64,000 nucleotides of DNA from Paenibacillus sp. CF384 (GTDB lineage Bacteria; Bacillota; Bacilli; Paenibacillales; Paenibacillaceae), in contig NZ_FNNV01000006.1 of assembly GCF_900106745.1 (NCBI RefSeq), positions 124,001-188,000 on the forward strand, given 5' to 3'. Below the pieces are notes generated by a model that was not told the DNA's origin, ran no database searches, and saw nothing but the letters and a program-made list of their open reading frames with translations. Below, one piece after another: positions 26,591 through 34,742 of the stretch. The number at the start of each line of letters is the position of its first letter. The stretch's first letter is position 1. A program made the position numbers and the translations under genes.

Positions 26591-27784
26591 TCAATCCCCT
26601 TGCATCTGAACTAACGGTCTCTCTATCGCAATCGACTGATCCACCTCAAAAAGCACTTTCATATAAACTTTACCATTCTCCGTCTTTTCATGCAAAATGT
26701 TTTCCGCCAGCACCTCTGCATCAGGCCCTACCTTCGCTAGTAAATCCGCTCTCGCCTGCTGAATGCCTTCCGCTTTGGCCTCTTCTACGCCGACGGTTTG
26801 GTGCTCCATGCGGACTTCCATGATGGTCTCTTTCAATCTGCCAAACGGCAGATTCATCGTCCGCCAAGCTGCCTTCTCTTCCTGCTTGATGCTCTCGTAC
26901 ATGGCAAAAGGCGGTTTGCCAAATCCGCTGACCTTAAGCGCCCTTCCGGCTACGACAGCATACCAGACGATCTTCTTCTCGCCTGTATATACCTTCATCT
27001 TCCGTTCAAGCGGAGAAACGATATCATATTCATGCCATACGACTCCCTTCACAACGCCTTTCGCGACCACAGAAGCGGAATTATTCTCATCCCCGAGCAA
27101 GCCGGAGATCAGAATATCGCCTTGTTTCACCCTCATATTACGCTTCACGACCGGCTTCCCGGTCTCTGCTAATATTTTGGTGACAACCGCATCCGTCGAG
27201 GCAACGAGATGCCGTGGATTCTGGGCAACCTTAGGCGATGGAATCGACGTTTCCACCACTTGTATCGTGATGCGGGTCCCCCGCTTCTCTACGCCAACCC
27301 ATGCCGCCCCAGGCAGCTGCTGAGCGAGACGCTTGGACAATACGGAGGCATCGTCAAGCCGGAACGACCACTGAAACGGGTACAGCCCCTCCTGCTTGGC
27401 CACCTGAAGAATCTGCTCCTCCGATAAGCGATCATTCCCCTTCACGTCAATCGACCAGACGAGCGAGGAGAGCAAATACATCCCAACGAAGAAAAGGACG
27501 AGCCCTGCCGCAAAAAAAACACGTCTCCGCACTCGCAGCAGCCAGAACGGCAGCCCTTGCCTTGAAGTGACGTGGATGCGACAGCCTGTCTCTTTCAGAA
27601 TCGGGCGAAGCCGGAAGAAATCATTGACCTGCAGATAGCAAACGAGCTCGCGGTCGTTTGTATGACGAATGGACCATAATTGCAGCCCTTTCGCGAGCGC
27701 AGCATTCACCATCTTTTCTATAGCCCCGCCGCGCACGCGAATTGACACAAATCCGCGGAGCCACTGCATCCATGTCGCTTTCAT
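26591..27784 (-). CDS. yqfD: Sporulation protein YqfD
   Basis: 397 residues. One membrane helix near residues 88-110 (VFFAAGLVLFFVGMYLLSSLVW) divides an N-terminal cytoplasmic domain from a large external domain with beta-barrel-like repeats; VKGNDRLSEEQIL resembles FtsQ/POTRA sequence. Motifs such as WVGVEKRGTRITIQVVE and KPVVKRNMRVKQGDILISG are typical of YqfD. In B. subtilis yqfD belongs to the mother-cell sigma-E regulon. A sigma-E-like promoter lies upstream of yqfC, 12 bases before this gene. Confidence 0.92.
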   Translation of the reverse strand: MKATWMQWLRGFVSIRVRGGAIEKMVNAALAKGLQLWSIRHTNDRELVCYLQVNDFFRLRPILKETGCRIHVTSRQGLPFWLLRVRRRVFFAAGLVLFFVGMYLLSSLVWSIDVKGNDRLSEEQILQVAKQEGLYPFQWSFRLDDASVLSKRLAQQLPGAAWVGVEKRGTRITIQVVETSIPSPKVAQNPRHLVASTDAVVTKILAETGKPVVKRNMRVKQGDILISGLLGDENNSASVVAKGVVKGVVWHEYDIVSPLERKMKVYTGEKKIVWYAVVAGRALKVSGFGKPPFAMYESIKQEEKAAWRTMNLPFGRLKETIMEVRMEHQTVGVEEAKAEGIQQARADLLAKVGPDAEVLAENILHEKTENGKVYMKVLFEVDQSIAIERPLVQMQGD

Positions 27785-27796
27785 TACAATTGCCCC

Positions 27797-28075
27797 CTAT
27801 TCTCGCACTTCGATATGTTTAATAACCCCTTCTATGAAAACTTCTTCTGTCCAAATCGTTCGAATTACCAGCTCGCTGCCCGTTACTTCCAATTCTCCTT
27901 TGCTGAGCGCAAGCCTCAGCTTGTCACTGGAGAAATGCAGTACGCCGCGGTGATTCTCGATGTATAATTGGCGATCGCCGATCATCGTTAATCGTGGCAA
28001 ATCCATTACGACATCCGGCGGCAGATCAAGCAGGTCCGCAGCCATCTTACGCAGTTTGCGATTTAATCGGCGCAT
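27797..28075 (-). CDS. yqfC: Sporulation protein YqfC
   Basis: 92 residues from the ATG at 28075 (MRRLNRKLRKMAADLLDLP), with AAGGGGG 10 bases upstream. A YabP/YqfC-type beta-rich protein: LPRLTMIGDRQLYIENHRGVL and the C-terminal ELVIRTIWTEEVFIEGVI show the family pattern. It is made with YqfD during sporulation in B. subtilis; its precise job is unknown. Confidence 0.92.
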   Translation of the reverse strand: MRRLNRKLRKMAADLLDLPPDVVMDLPRLTMIGDRQLYIENHRGVLHFSSDKLRLALSKGELEVTGSELVIRTIWTEEVFIEGVIKHIEVRE

Positions 28076-28106
28076 GCAGGCAGAAGCCCCCTTCCCGTAC
28101 TGTACC

Positions 28107-28135
28107 AAATTATGCGAGAGCGGCCCCAAATATGA
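28107..28135 (-). promoter_or_regulatory. Sigma-E-like promoter of yqfC-yqfD
   Basis: Minus strand: -35-like TCATATT (28129-28135), 14-base spacer, -10-like CATAATTT (28107-28114), about 32 bases before the yqfC ATG. The hexamers and spacing fit the B. subtilis sigma-E consensus, and yqfC-yqfD are sigma-E genes there. Confidence 0.7.
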
Positions 28136-28167
28136 GGAGTATGGCGCCTTTCAATCCAATCAAACAC

Positions 28168-28193
28168 AAAAAAACCGACCCAATGGGTCGGTT
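28168..28193 (-). terminator. Intrinsic terminator after the 28235-28747 gene
   Basis: On the minus strand AACCGACCC pairs with GGGTCGGTT around a 3-base loop, followed by TTTTTGTGTTT. It separates the floA unit from the yqfC sporulation unit. Confidence 0.85.
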
Positions 28194-28234
28194 CTTCTTG
28201 ATTCGGCTTCATACAGCCATTTGCTTCGATTCCG

Positions 28235-28747
28235 TTACCTGCACAGCGGCCGCTTCGAACGCGGTTCACCAAGCACTTCTGCCAATATAAATGCACGGCG
28301 CAGCTCATCGCCTTGCGGAACGCGGAAGGCATCCGCCTGCTTCGTCTGCTCGATGTGAGCGGCTTTCGGAAGCGGCGCTCTGTCATTCCCACGAACCGGC
28401 TGCACGGTACGCAGCAAATCAGTATCCGCGTATTCGGAACTGACGCCTTCTTCGCCGGGCGCATTGAACTTCGACTTATATACGCCCTGTTGCGGCTCCG
28501 GAGTTCGTTCTACGGGCCGCTGCTGAACAGCCTGTCTTTGCGGCTGTACCGGACGCGCATCGATTGGAGGCGCACCAGGCCGTCTTAGAGGAGGCTCTCC
28601 TCCAAACGTCGGCATTCGATTGGGCGCCGGATTGCCCGGCTTATTAGTTCTCATTTTGTTCACGAGCGTGAGCAGGAAACCTACGAGCACAATGACGACG
28701 TAGATGTTGGAAACCAACAGCTTAATCAATTCATTCAACAGGCTCAC
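28235..28747 (-). CDS. Membrane-anchored Pro/Gln-rich protein downstream of floA
   Basis: About 170 residues. A single N-terminal membrane helix (residues 12-29, LVSNIYVVIVLVGFLLTL) is followed by a proline-, glutamine- and arginine-rich cytoplasmic tail, and a short conserved-looking end (DELRRAFILAEVLGEPRSKRP). It occupies the position of yqfB in the NfeD-FloA cluster. I recognise no domain. The start is GTG 28747 or, better spaced from AAGGGGG, TTG 28738. The C-terminal segment may be a docking motif, which is a guess. Confidence 0.65.
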   Translation of the reverse strand: MSLLNELIKLLVSNIYVVIVLVGFLLTLVNKMRTNKPGNPAPNRMPTFGGEPPLRRPGAPPIDARPVQPQRQAVQQRPVERTPEPQQGVYKSKFNAPGEEGVSSEYADTDLLRTVQPVRGNDRAPLPKAAHIEQTKQADAFRVPQGDELRRAFILAEVLGEPRSKRPLCR

Positions 28748-28789
28748 CCCCTTCAGATTATCGTTGTCATCTCAAAAATGGGGCAGCGA

Positions 28790-29785
28790 TTAACGTTCTT
28801 CTTTTTCCGGCGACGATGCGTCTGTTTTACCAATTGAATTACGCATGCTGGTATCCGCTTCAATATTCTTGAAGTTCATATAATCGAGTACGCCAATCTT
28901 GCCGTGCTTAAGTGCTTCAGCCATGGCAAGCGGAACTTGAGACTCGGATTCCACAACGAGTGCACGCATTTCTACAACGCGCGCTTTCATTTCTTGTTCA
29001 TGCGCAACAGCCATCGCTCTGCGTTCCTCGGCTTTCGCCTGCGCGATGCGTTTATCCGCTTCCGCTTGCTCCGTTTGCAAATGAGCACCGATGTTCTTGC
29101 CTACATCAACATCCGCGATATCGATCGACAAGATTTCGAATGCCGTTCCGGCATCAAGACCTTTACCAAGTACGGTACGAGAGATCAGATCCGGATTCTC
29201 CAGGACATCCTTATGGGAGTCTGAGGAACCGACTGTGGTTACGATCCCTTCACCGACACGCGCAATGATGGTTTCTTCTCCGGCGCCGCCGACCAGACGC
29301 TCAATGTTCGCACGAACGGTAACACGCGCTTTAACCTTTACTTCAATCCCGTTCTTCGCTACTGCGGCAACGGTTGGCGTCTCGATAACACGAGGGTTAA
29401 CGCTCATTTGAACGGCTTGCAGCACATCTCGGCCTGCGAGGTCAATTGCAGCCGCGCGTTCAAACTCAAGCTCGATGTTCGCGCGTTGTGCTGCAATCAA
29501 GGAGTTAACGACGCGGTCGACATTACCGCCGGCCAAGAAGTGGCTCTCCAGTTGATTAATCGTAAGCCCAAGACCGGCTTTAGTTGCTTTAATTAACGGG
29601 TTGACGATTCGGCTGGGGACAACGCGGCGCAAGCGCATCGCAACGAGCGTAATAATCCCGACTCTCACACCGGACGCTAGTGCAGAGATCCAAAGCATAA
29701 TTGGGAAGAAGGTTAGAAATACGGATAATGCGATGACCGCAAGCACTACAATAATTACAATCGTTACAGTTGGATCCAGTGTCAT
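28790..29785 (-). CDS. floA: Flotillin-like protein FloA
   Basis: 331 residues. An N-terminal hairpin membrane anchor (about residues 7-45) is followed by an SPFH/PHB-like domain ([42 protein letters not shown]) and an Ala/Glu-rich coiled coil from about residue 230. FloA scaffolds membrane microdomains and affects membrane fluidity and protease activity. GGAGGGG precedes the ATG. The neighbouring NfeD protein is its usual partner. Confidence 0.95.
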   Translation of the reverse strand: MTLDPTVTIVIIVVLAVIALSVFLTFFPIMLWISALASGVRVGIITLVAMRLRRVVPSRIVNPLIKATKAGLGLTINQLESHFLAGGNVDRVVNSLIAAQRANIELEFERAAAIDLAGRDVLQAVQMSVNPRVIETPTVAAVAKNGIEVKVKARVTVRANIERLVGGAGEETIIARVGEGIVTTVGSSDSHKDVLENPDLISRTVLGKGLDAGTAFEILSIDIADVDVGKNIGAHLQTEQAEADKRIAQAKAEERRAMAVAHEQEMKARVVEMRALVVESESQVPLAMAEALKHGKIGVLDYMNFKNIEADTSMRNSIGKTDASSPEKEER

Positions 29786-29803
29786 GTAAACCCCTCCAAT
29801 TAA

Positions 29804-31180
29804 TTAGTTATTCTCACCAAGCTGGGCGACTACAACTCTCGCGCCTTCGACTTTAATGACCGTGACATCGGCACCGGATGGAATGAATTCGCCTGAAGTG
29901 ACGACGTCTATCCGGTCATCGCCAATTCGAATGGTTCCTGCTGGGCGCAGCGGTGTGAGCGTCTTGCCATTCATCCCCAGATACGATACTTTGCTTGCTG
30001 TAGAGACATATCCTTCAGCCGTTGTCAGCTGATCGCGAAGGATGAATTTATTCCATATCCCGCGATGGGCAAATCGTTTGCCGATGATGTACACGATAAT
30101 GCCAGCGACGATGACAGCCACGATGAGTGATAGACCTGCTGACTTCGGATTCGGCGCTGCCATCAGCACGCTGGCAATCAACGATATGGAACCAAGTATG
30201 CCCAGTATGCCGAAGCTCGGTACAAACAGTTCCGATACAAGAAGCAAGATCCCGATGATAAACAGGATCACATCCTCAAGTCCTGCAAAACCGACAATGT
30301 AATGGCCGAAGAAATACAATCCGAAACCGATGACTCCGATAATACCCGGAGCTCCGAACCCCGGAATCATCAGTTCAATCGTTACGCCTGCTATTCCAAT
30401 AATAAGCAGCAGCGTCATTACGATTGGCAGAGTTAAGAATTGTCCGACCCGCTCCATTGCACTAACTTCGTAATTCACAATGTTTGGCTGTGGCAGGTTC
30501 AACTTCGCGAGCGCGTCGTCAACTGTCTCCGCTGTATACTCCGCATACCCGACTTTGAGGGCATCCCCGGCGGATAACGTAAGAATATCGCCCTTGGCTT
30601 TCGTCCGCCCGAGAGAGCTTAGTTCAAGCTCCAGATTCGGATTCACCATGCCAGCCGCAATATTAGGATCGCGATCGTTCAGCAGCGCTGCCGCTTTCAT
30701 CTCCTCTGTCCAGAAGGAAAGCGTCTTCGGATTCGTGATCAGGTCGCCTGATTCATCAACAACCGCTGCCGCACCAATCGTGCTGCCGGGCTGCATGATG
30801 ATCTGGTCTGCGTTCAGCGCAATGTATGTCCCCGCTGAAACGGCTTTCCCCTGCACATATACCGTGGTCGGCACTTTACTCGTTCTAATTAGTTCCCCGA
30901 TCTCGAGTGCGCTGTCCAGCCGCCCTCCGAGCGTATTGAGAACGAGCAGCATGCGTTTCGCCTTAGCTTCTTCAGCCTCTTGATAAGCCCGCTCAAGTGT
31001 CTTCTGCAACCCGGATTCAACGGTCTGCTTCACTTTCACGACGTAAATGGTTGAGCCTACTGTTGCGCCGTCCGAGTTCCCTGCTGCGGCAAAGGCCGGA
31101 ATTGCCATCGCCAACATGTAAAGCAGCGCCATCAGAGCAGGCAGCACCAATTTCAATCTCCACCTATGGGCTTGCTGCAC
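29804..31180 (-). CDS. Long-form NfeD protein (ClpP-class serine protease plus NfeD domain, YqeZ-like)
   Basis: 458 residues from the GTG at 31180, chosen because AAGGAGGG lies 6 bases upstream. Signal peptide (LALPALMALLYMLAMAIPAFA-like, residues 9-30), then a ClpP-fold protease domain (TPGGRL-type loop here NTLGGRLDSALEI, and catalytic Ser-Lys region GKAVSAGTYIAL). Five or so membrane helices follow (from about residue 245), and a C-terminal OB-fold NfeD domain (GRTLTPLRPAGTI-type) closes the protein. It is the partner of FloA. Confidence 0.92.
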   Translation of the reverse strand: MQQAHRWRLKLVLPALMALLYMLAMAIPAFAAAGNSDGATVGSTIYVVKVKQTVESGLQKTLERAYQEAEEAKAKRMLLVLNTLGGRLDSALEIGELIRTSKVPTTVYVQGKAVSAGTYIALNADQIIMQPGSTIGAAAVVDESGDLITNPKTLSFWTEEMKAAALLNDRDPNIAAGMVNPNLELELSSLGRTKAKGDILTLSAGDALKVGYAEYTAETVDDALAKLNLPQPNIVNYEVSAMERVGQFLTLPIVMTLLLIIGIAGVTIELMIPGFGAPGIIGVIGFGLYFFGHYIVGFAGLEDVILFIIGILLLVSELFVPSFGILGILGSISLIASVLMAAPNPKSAGLSLIVAVIVAGIIVYIIGKRFAHRGIWNKFILRDQLTTAEGYVSTASKVSYLGMNGKTLTPLRPAGTIRIGDDRIDVVTSGEFIPSGADVTVIKVEGARVVVAQLGENN

Positions 31181-31257
31181 GCCAGTCCCTCCTTGTACAT
31201 TAACAAGCTTCATTCCTAAGTTAATGTTACGCACATGACACCAATTCGTTTCAGTTA

Positions 31258-32604
31258 TTAGTGGCTGGCTTCCTTCAGGCGCACTGCGGTCCAATCTGTT
31301 CGATAGAACCTAACCATCACAGCTATGCCGAATACCATGAGGAATGCGTAGAGCGCAAGCCACGCCCCCATACTGCCCCAGTGAAAGACGAAGATGAACA
31401 CATAAGCAAGCGGAACGAAAATAAACCAACTTACGACGAAGGATACGCGAAGCAGGAACGTTGTATCGCCAATTCCGCGAAGGCCGCCTGCATAGAAGTT
31501 CAGAAGTCCATCGAAAATTTGCAGGAATGCAGACACCTGAATCAAATACGCTGCAAGCTTATAGACCTCGGGATCACTCGTGTAGAGATGCGTAATCTGT
31601 TTGGCGAAAATAAATTCAACCGTGCCGAGCAAAATAAGAAAGATCGAGCCTAATATCGCGGTATCGGTACCGACTCGGCGTCCCTTGAGCGGCGTGCCTT
31701 TGCCGACATGCTGACCGACGAGAATGGTCGCGGTCGAGCCGAACGCAAATGCAGGCATGAACCCGAAGGACATGATGCTTAATGCCACTTCATTGGCAGC
31801 CAGCGCATGATCGCCCAGCCTTGCCACGAACGCGGTAAAGATGTACATCGAGATGCTGAGTGAAAATTCTTGGATGCCAAGTTTTCCGCTCTCGATCATA
31901 AGAAGCTTCATTTCCACCCATTGGATCGCAAAGGCAATCCGGCTGCGAGTTTGGTACTTCTTGTGAAGCAGAATGAAGAAGATAAAGACGCAAATAAGCG
32001 TTTGCAAACCTTCACCGATTAATATGGCAATACCGGCTCCCGTTAATCCGAGGTCGGGCATTCCCCAATGGCCGAAGGTGAGCGTGTACGTGAGCAGAAT
32101 AATCGGTACGTTGACGAGCAGCGAAACGACCATGGACAATTTGGTTGCGCCTATTCCGCGCAGAAAACCATGGAACGCGAAATTGACGATACCGAAGGAC
32201 ATGGCATAAAACCGCAGCTCCAAATAGAAATCACCGGTTTCGACCAGTTCCTTGGAGCCGCCGGTCCAGCGCAAAATATCATCTGCACCGATCCAACCGA
32301 CAACCGCAATCAGAAGCGCAAATAGGAGACACATGTACATCGCGATGTACGTACGCTGAATGCCTTTCTTCATATCGCCTGCGCCGTGATTCTGTGCGAC
32401 TAAATAATTGACGGTATGTCCGATACCGGAGAACAGCGCGAAAGCGTTATACATGATGATGTTGGACACCCCAACTATCGCAATGATAAGCGCTCCTAGC
32501 TGCCCGACCAAAATCAAATTAATGGTACCGGTCATCGTCATACTTGCAAAAGAGACAAGCGATGGAATTGCTAAAACCAGAATTTCTTTCCAATTACGCA
32601 ACAT
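31258..32604 (-). CDS. MATE-family efflux transporter
   Basis: 448 residues from the ATG at 32604 (MLRNWKEILVLAIPSLVSFA); a TTG at 32640 in frame is an alternative. Twelve membrane helices in two halves. MATE features include TMTGTINLILVGQLGALIIAIVG and GIGHTVNYLVAQNHGAG in the first half and MSFGFMPAFAFGSTATILVGQHVGKG in the second. It is a different paralogue from the one at 18110-19501, and the substrate is unknown. It lies between the NfeD gene and yqeY, where B. subtilis has no such gene. Confidence 0.88.
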   Translation of the reverse strand: MLRNWKEILVLAIPSLVSFASMTMTGTINLILVGQLGALIIAIVGVSNIIMYNAFALFSGIGHTVNYLVAQNHGAGDMKKGIQRTYIAMYMCLLFALLIAVVGWIGADDILRWTGGSKELVETGDFYLELRFYAMSFGIVNFAFHGFLRGIGATKLSMVVSLLVNVPIILLTYTLTFGHWGMPDLGLTGAGIAILIGEGLQTLICVFIFFILLHKKYQTRSRIAFAIQWVEMKLLMIESGKLGIQEFSLSISMYIFTAFVARLGDHALAANEVALSIMSFGFMPAFAFGSTATILVGQHVGKGTPLKGRRVGTDTAILGSIFLILLGTVEFIFAKQITHLYTSDPEVYKLAAYLIQVSAFLQIFDGLLNFYAGGLRGIGDTTFLLRVSFVVSWFIFVPLAYVFIFVFHWGSMGAWLALYAFLMVFGIAVMVRFYRTDWTAVRLKEASH

Positions 32605-32700
32605 GCTGCAGTATGCCTCGTTTCTATAGGTTAGCCTCAATTTTGGGCTAGTTTAGGCAAATGGTCAATAGGTCTTGACCGGAGTAAGGCCAGATATAAC

Positions 32701-32728
32701 GAAAAAACACTCCCCGTAAGGGGAGTGC
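32701..32728 (-). terminator. Intrinsic terminator of rpsU-yqeY
   Basis: On the minus strand CACTCCCC pairs with GGGGAGTG around a 4-base loop, followed by TTTTTTC, 19 bases past the yqeY stop. Confidence 0.85.
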
Positions 32729-32746
32729 TTGGCTGTCAGCCTATGT

Positions 32747-33190
32747 TTATTGCAGAAATTGCTGCACAAATGTGTTTACTAGTTTACCATCAGCCCGCCC
32801 TTTTGTTTTAGGCAAAAGTGCGCTCATGACTTTCCCCATCTCGGCTTTGGAAGAAGCACCGGTTTCCTGGATGGTCTGCTGAACAATCAACTTGATCTCT
32901 TCTTCGGTCAGCTGCTGAGGCAGGTATACACTAATAATTTCAATTTCTGCTGCGACATCTTTCGTGAGATCGTCGCGGCCGGCTTTTTGAAATTCTTGGA
33001 GGGAATCTTTACGTTGTTTGATCTCACGACTTAGGATATCAAGCACTTCTGCGTCTTCAAGCGGACGTTTCAAGTCAATCTCCAAATTCTTGATAGATGC
33101 TCGTATCATTCGAATTGTGGTGAGCTTGAATTTCTCCTGACTCTTCATCGCTTGCTTCATATCGTCGTTTAATCGTTCGCTAAGGTTCAT
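32747..33190 (-). CDS. yqeY: GatB/YqeY-domain protein
   Basis: 147 residues. The YqeY family is related to the tRNA-binding tail of GatB, the amidotransferase subunit, and may bind tRNA; its function is unproven. Motifs: SERLNDDMKQAMKSQEKFKL, RMIRASIKNLEID, SREIKQRKDSLQEFQKAGR and the C-terminal AEMGKVMSALLPKTKGRADGK. Its ribosome-binding site GGAGGA overlaps the rpsU stop, showing the two form an operon. Confidence 0.93.
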   Translation of the reverse strand: MNLSERLNDDMKQAMKSQEKFKLTTIRMIRASIKNLEIDLKRPLEDAEVLDILSREIKQRKDSLQEFQKAGRDDLTKDVAAEIEIISVYLPQQLTEEEIKLIVQQTIQETGASSKAEMGKVMSALLPKTKGRADGKLVNTFVQQFLQ

Positions 33191-33205
33191 TGTGGAAGGA
33201 TCCTC

Positions 33206-33379
33206 CTAAAACTTTCTCTTACGCGCAGCCTCGGACTTCAACTTACGCTTTACGCTAGGCTTCTCATAATGCTTGCGTTTCTTCACCTCGGCCAATACGC
33301 CATCCTTTGCGATGGTACGTTTGAAGCGGCGGAGTGCAGCATCGATCGTCTCGTTTTTGCGAACTTTTGTTTCAGACAC
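33206..33379 (-). CDS. rpsU: 30S ribosomal protein S21
   Basis: 57 residues, the usual length. It starts at GTG 33379 with GGAGGGAGGG 7 bases upstream. The sequence begins [20 protein letters not shown], continues with [14 protein letters not shown] and ends AARKRKF, which is unmistakably S21. It sits on the 30S subunit near the anti-Shine-Dalgarno end of 16S rRNA. It heads an operon with yqeY under a strong promoter. Confidence 0.97.
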   Translation of the reverse strand: MSETKVRKNETIDAALRRFKRTIAKDGVLAEVKKRKHYEKPSVKRKLKSEAARKRKF

Positions 33380-33440
33380 CAGTTTTCCCTCCCTCCGAAT
33401 CAGACCGTCCAGTAAAAGTTAACACGGTTCATCAAACTAA

Positions 33441-33470
33441 ATTATATGTTATAAGGAAAGGCAGTGTCAA
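33441..33470 (-). promoter_or_regulatory. Sigma-A promoter of rpsU-yqeY
   Basis: Minus strand: perfect -35 TTGACA (33465-33470), 18-base spacer, perfect -10 TATAAT (33441-33446), between the HIT gene and rpsU. Confidence 0.88.
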
Positions 33471-33498
33471 CTTGAAAGACTGTGCTATTTTTATACAC

Positions 33499-33837
33499 TT
33501 AACCCAGAGGCTTTAATTTCTCTCCTCCGAGCAGGTGAAGATGAAGGTGAAACACGATTTGTCCACTGTCCCCGTTACAGTTATTGACAACTCTGTAGCC
33601 GGATTCCGCAATCCCCTGCTCCTTTGCAAGCTGGCGTGCAACCGCGAATAATTCCGCCATTACTGCGTCATCCTCATCCGTTACATCATTCATCGTCGGG
33701 ATATGTTTCTTAGGAATAATCAGTGTATGTACAGGTGCTTGCGGCTGAATGTCGCGGAAAGCAAGGATGCGCTCATTCTCGAATAGCTTGTTTGAAGGAA
33801 TAGTACCTTCTATAATTTTGCAAAATATACAGTCCAT
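33499..33837 (-). CDS. HIT-family (HINT-type) nucleotide hydrolase
   Basis: 112 residues, full-length HINT. CIFCKIIEGTIPSNKLFEN at the start includes the two Cys of the zinc-type subgroup; the histidine triad H-x-H-x-H is in QIVFHLHLHLLGG. Such proteins hydrolyse purine nucleoside phosphoramidates and aminoacyl-AMP. It is not clearly linked to its neighbours. Confidence 0.93.
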   Translation of the reverse strand: MDCIFCKIIEGTIPSNKLFENERILAFRDIQPQAPVHTLIIPKKHIPTMNDVTDEDDAVMAELFAVARQLAKEQGIAESGYRVVNNCNGDSGQIVFHLHLHLLGGEKLKPLG

Positions 33838-33928
33838 GACTCTGCTCCTTTTCTCCAGTTTACGATTCTCCGTCCATCATAGCGAATAATAAAGGGCAAG
33901 TCCAATTCAGAATAACGGTTTGAACATG

Positions 33929-33960
33929 CAAAAAAGCCAGCGCCCCATGGAACGCCGGCT
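33929..33960 (-). terminator. Intrinsic terminator after the tandem-repeat protein gene
   Basis: On the minus strand AGCCGGCG pairs with CGCTGGCT (one wobble) around a 10-base loop, followed by TTTTTT. Confidence 0.8.
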
Positions 33961-33987
33961 GTAACAGATACGGAACAATTATCGCGC

Positions 33988-34467
33988 TTACCAATAATAC
34001 GGAAGCAGCGATAAGCCAAGCAGTGCACCAAGCGGAAACACTTGCCGAACGAACCGGCGGCGCGGAAAGAATCCGCCTCCTGGGAAGAATCCACCTCCGG
34101 GAAAGAAACCTCCTCCTCCTGGGAAGAACCCGCGGTCCATATGCGGACCGCAATACGGCACAGCAATGCAAACGTGCTCGTCGTCGATATGTTCAACGAT
34201 TCCATCGCAGCACCAGCCGTCATGCGTTTGCACAAACACATAGCGATGCATATGATCTTGGCACATTTTCTTCATATCATGCATGACCATTGGCTTGTTC
34301 TCGTGATGAGCCGGCATCACAGCCGTTGACTGCTTGGGCATAGGCTGATTTGGCATCGATTTGTTGGGCATTGATTTGTTAGGCATCGATTTGTTTGACA
34401 TCGACTTATTGGACATCGGCTGGTTAGGCGTTTTCCCAACCGGCGACGTTGAAACCTTCTTTTCCAT
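33988..34467 (-). CDS. Tandem-repeat protein with Gly/Phe-rich tail; possible spore-surface protein
   Basis: 159 residues from the ATG at 34467 (MEKKVS); GGAGG is 11 bases upstream, and an in-frame ATG nearer to it (34476) is too close. Three regions: residues 14-46 carry six or seven copies of a five-residue unit (consensus MPNKS/MSNKS); a middle domain has HMHRYVFVQTHDGWCCDGIVEHI and VCIAVPYCGPH; the end has three or four FFPGGG repeats and a short hydrophobic LGALLGLSLLPYYW. I recognise no family. Low complexity, paired Cys and Gly/Phe repeats resemble spore coat proteins, which is only an inference. Confidence 0.6.
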   Translation of the reverse strand: MEKKVSTSPVGKTPNQPMSNKSMSNKSMPNKSMPNKSMPNQPMPKQSTAVMPAHHENKPMVMHDMKKMCQDHMHRYVFVQTHDGWCCDGIVEHIDDEHVCIAVPYCGPHMDRGFFPGGGGFFPGGGFFPGGGFFPRRRFVRQVFPLGALLGLSLLPYYW

Positions 34468-34742
34468 GCGGATCATGACCTCCTTCATTCTCCTACCATG
34501 ATATTCGCCCGTAGGCAAATGGCGCCTGTGCATGCTAAAAATGGGCTGGAGTCCCCTAGAAAACCGATGCCGATTCGGCAAGTCTTTCAGTCAGAAATGA
34601 GATAGATCGGCCCCAAACAAGCGGCGTATAATGTACAAGGACAAGGACATAAGTTGCCAAGGGATGGATTGGACGAGCTGCTCGTCACGCTGCAGACTTG
34701 CATGCAAGAACCCGGCCGCTTGTCACTAGGAGGAGATCGGAA

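Noticed and set aside
31181-31294. Upstream extension of the NfeD gene
   Set aside because: A GTG with a strong AAGGAGGG site lies at 31180, directly before the signal peptide; the extension would put 38 odd residues ahead of it.
34042-34329. Plus-strand open frame opposite the tandem-repeat protein gene
   Set aside because: It is the complement of repeats and has no start signal; the minus-strand frame has a terminator and ribosome-binding site.
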